Assembly (NCBI RefSeq): GCF_963675165.1
Contig: NC_087381.1
Span: 3,596,001 to 3,660,000, forward strand
DNA from: Halichondria panicea
Taxonomy: Eukaryota > Porifera > Demospongiae > Suberitida > Halichondriidae
DNA: 64,000 bases
Reading direction: 5' to 3'
The position numbers were made by a program, and so were the translations under genes. Position 1 is the first letter of the stretch, and each line of letters begins with the position of its first letter. Positions 61,387 to 64,000 of this stretch are shown piece by piece. The notes beneath the pieces are model-generated. The model worked only from the letters and a program-made list of their open reading frames with translations, had not been told where the DNA came from and did not search any database.

Positions 61387-62419
61387 GTGCATAGCCAGCA
61401 ACCTCTCCTGGTCACTGCACTATAACCCTTTCCTTGCCATTCGTGAAATCTGGAACAGGAGCGTCTTTAGGTCGATCAATTAGTGTGGATCCGGCCTCAC
61501 CACGCCTCCAAGTCATTCTATTAGTCTAGATCCGGCTAGCAATTCTAGCTGGGACTCCCAGTTCTAGCTCCTTTTGTTTAGCGTGTCAGAGACTGGGAGA
61601 AGATGATTGGCACTCCCTGGCTCCTTTGGATGTACAGCTGTCCAGATCCCTAGAACATACCCTCCATTCTGACGAGTTATCAGTGCATAGGGTGCTTACT
61701 AGATTCTTGCCAGCCAGTACAGTTCAAGCTACACACAGCACCGCTCAACTATTCTCTACCCCATTATCTAGCTAAATCTGGTCCAACTAGACAGCAGACA
61801 CAGCTAGTTAATTCAGTAAAGCCAGGGGTAGCCCTACTTCTACGGTTGTTCAGTACCCACGGTAACAATTCCTCTGGGCTGGGCTAACTAGTTGAGCCAC
61901 GCCTCCCAATTCTCAAGGCTAGGTACATGTCTCTGTCTAGCTGCTTCTTCAGCTTCTTGCTCAGTTTTGTGGCTTAGAGAAAGGCCAGCTACTCAGGGGG
62001 AAGAGTCCAGATGAAAGTCTGGCAGCCAGGTGACGTCCAAACGGTCAGTTATTCTTTCCACCAACTTTTTAATCTAGTCTAGTCCTGCTTGCACTGCTAC
62101 TACTACTGCTGCCTACTGCTGCTACTCTTCCTAGCTAGTCAAAGGTTTCTTTTTTTTTTTTTTTTTTTTTTATAACTACATATGCACAAAGAGACATCAA
62201 AGCTTACATCAAAGGACACAGATTTTTAGCCTACTTGACTGATAAGGCGGTTACCTAGACTACAGTTTGTTTGTCAGGGAGGAGCTCACATACAACTTCA
62301 TCTAATTCATCATAACGATTCCTTACCCATTGTTGTAATTTCTACAACAGATTGCCAAGGAAAGAGTTATGACCTCATATTGTCTAAGGCCTACCGAGCT
62401 CTTAATCTCATCTGACGGA
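61387..62419. other. Unassigned DNA with an oligo(T) run
   Basis: A run of about 22 T at 62150-62171 suggests the tail of a minus-strand retroposed sequence, but nothing upstream on that strand (62172-62420) was recognised. 61400-62100 is CT-rich with no clear frame. Confidence 0.35.
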
Positions 62420-62960
62420 CGACTTCAATGAAATCAGAAACCAGCACAAAAAAGTCGTTATACATAACCCTAGTTAGATCCCAGATCACCTACTGCTCCC
62501 AAGTCTGTATGGAGACCAAATTTGATCAAGGACATTCAAAAACTGGTCAGAGGAGAGCCACCAAATTCATCCTCAATGACTGCATGCCCAACCTCATACA
62601 GATCAAGGCTGTCCGAATTGAAGCTACTACCTCTAATGTACTGGTTTGAAATACAGGACATAAAGTCACTAAAGGAACCCTCGGACAACTTCAATATAAA
62701 ATAAAAGATCACATCAATTTGTTACTGGTCGCACCCGCTTCAGTTGCAACAACAAACTCACTGTCCAAGCCAAACACTATACAGCGCAAGCAGACACTTT
62801 TACCTCAATCGTATCACAGAACTTGATGCCTACCACGGATATCAGTGCACCACTAACTCTAATAAAGAATACCCTCCACTCCACCACTACGTCTGGGAGC
62901 ACTTTAAACAAAACTTTAACTCTGACAACCCATGCATGTACCTATCACTTAATGTGCCCA
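62420..62960 (+). mobile_element. Decayed LINE 3' end, relative of the copy at 25285-25976
   Basis: In changing frames: KKSLYITLVRSQITYCSQV, then RRATKFILNDC, then LKLLPLMYWFEIQDI, then TFTSIVSQN, then HTTCTYHL-like residues and a Cys-Pro-Cys motif near 62950. The order matches the minus-strand copy at 25285. Multiple frameshifts; 5'-truncated. Confidence 0.7.
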
Positions 62961-62983
62961 TGCAACAGATGCTCATAGTATAT

Positions 62984-63300
62984 AATTATCCAGCTGTGTT
63001 GCTCAATGCAGCACAGTCTGTCAGCCGCCTTTGTGTTAATCATTACTTGTTTTTTGTATCACAATCACGTTTAACAACAGATGCTCATGCATGCTCTGTG
63101 GCGTGGATTGCTGCTCCGACCGTGAAACCATATTATAGTAATGGAGTTACCCAAAGGTTTACATTTTTATACAGTGGTATGAATAAATTGCATAGCTCCA
63201 TATTAAATTATCCAGCTGTGTTGCTCAATGCGGCACTGTCTGTCATGCAGCCAGCCTTTGTGTCAATCATTACTTGTTTTTTATATCACAATCACATTTA
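62984..63300. repeat. Direct repeat of about 90 bp, two copies
   Basis: AATTATCCAGCTGTGTTGCT begins both 62982-63072 and 63206-63300, and both copies end TATCACAATCAC. The second copy has a small insertion (ATGCAGCCA). About 130 bp separate them. Confidence 0.8.
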
Positions 63301-63687
63301 ATACAGGCTGTAAAGTCGCTTATTATTATTATGTAGGCATTACGGCTTACTTCTCAAAATTGGTGGATAATTATCTCCTTTACGTGGTAAGCTATATAGT
63401 GTTCAGGAGCGAAACAATATTGCCTCCTGTCTTTGCTGTCAAAACGTTACGGTACTCAATTGATATGTATGTTACAGTATAGTTTACATACACATACACC
63501 TGCACTATTGAACTCCAAGTATCATGTCATTGTGACTCACCTCACTAACTCTAGCTAGGTATAAAAATGAGCAAAAAGAAGAAGAAGAGTTTGATCTATC
63601 ATGCCTTCTTCCAACTTGCTAATTAGTGTGTGTAGCTTAAGGCTATTTGTGATGATGAGGTTTATATGTTTTATTTGTGGTCAACAT

Positions 63688-63851
63688 TACCGTATAGCGG
63701 AAGGCACTAAAATTATTTGTTTGGGATTTTCGCGGATTGACCTCGAACCTCAAAAATTTAGTGCCTTGAATTGATTTACTTACGGCATTGAAAAACCTCT
63801 CTACTGTATGGGTGGGTGGTGTGCCTCGAAAATAACCCACTATATACGGTA
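63688..63851. mobile_element. MITE with TACCGTATAGCGG ends (second copy)
   Basis: TACCGTATAGCGGAAGG at 63688 and CCCACTATATACGGTA ending about 63851 are inverted, with inner TTTTCGCGG and CCTCGAAAATAA partly inverted. Same family as 5653-5850. Confidence 0.7.
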
Positions 63852-64000
63852 ATAGGCAATTTGTAGGCTGTTAGAAATAGCAAAGCCGATGTGAATACAG
63901 AAACAGTTTCAAATTACCCCTACGTTGTTGCTATAATTATGTGCAATATGCACCATAATGCACTAACCATGCATATGCACAAAGTCATAATGCATGCAAT

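Noticed and set aside
60097..62171. The two long T-runs as transcription terminators
   Set aside because: Neither follows a Pol III-type gene. The first is the oligo(A) tail of a minus-strand LINE, and the second is probably a similar retroposed tail.

Overview
This looks like metazoan nuclear DNA, most likely from a sponge (Porifera, probably a demosponge). The basis is spliced genes with GT-AG introns, a TGF-beta type I receptor-like kinase and a PH-PTB docking adaptor. The DNA is AT-rich, there are several non-LTR retrotransposon remnants, and families of short inverted-repeat elements recur through the window. The sponge assignment is inference; no rRNA or mitochondrial marker is present. 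No tRNA, rRNA or CRISPR array was seen.

Gene-rich left part (1-21 kb). The window opens in the last exon of a plus-strand gene ending in a zinc-ribbon-like peptide. A nine-exon, 527-codon receptor serine/threonine kinase of the TGF-beta/activin type I class lies on the minus strand (9672 back to 1119). Head to head with it, 565 bp away, is an eight-exon, 967-codon Dok/IRS-like adaptor on the plus strand (10238-19564). All exon phases agree in both models. The shared spacer is a candidate bidirectional promoter. Both products belong to receptor-kinase signalling: the receptor phosphorylates downstream proteins, and the adaptor offers many tyrosine and SH3 docking sites.

Transposon-rich middle (21-36 kb). 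This part holds a broken LINE, a TIR element with an internal tandem duplication, a LINE 3' end, a degenerate interstitial telomere-like tract, and a near-complete but frameshifted LINE carrying a nested 291-bp MULE-like element. A duplicated N-terminal piece of a POT/PTR transporter gene is split by a 3.16-kb element. That element has about 57-bp inverted ends, a 9-bp target duplication, a decayed gene resembling ZAD-plus-DUF6589 proteins, and a decayed RecQ-like helicase fragment. Its ends match a family of 56-86 bp palindromic elements scattered through the window, each with a 9-bp target duplication.

Transporter and giant foldback elements (37-59 kb). An intact intronless POT-family transporter (519 aa) is followed by two adjacent units of about 10.2 kb each. 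Each unit has very long inverted arms made of an end segment, tandem arrays of a roughly 162-bp monomer and an inner inverted segment, around a loop of about 2 kb. The two loops are nearly identical but in opposite orientation, and both unit junctions share one 24-bp palindrome. The architecture resembles Drosophila Foldback elements. No transposase was recognised.

Right end (59-64 kb). This part holds the stub of a third foldback unit, two more LINE 3' ends, palindromic mini-elements and otherwise unassigned DNA.
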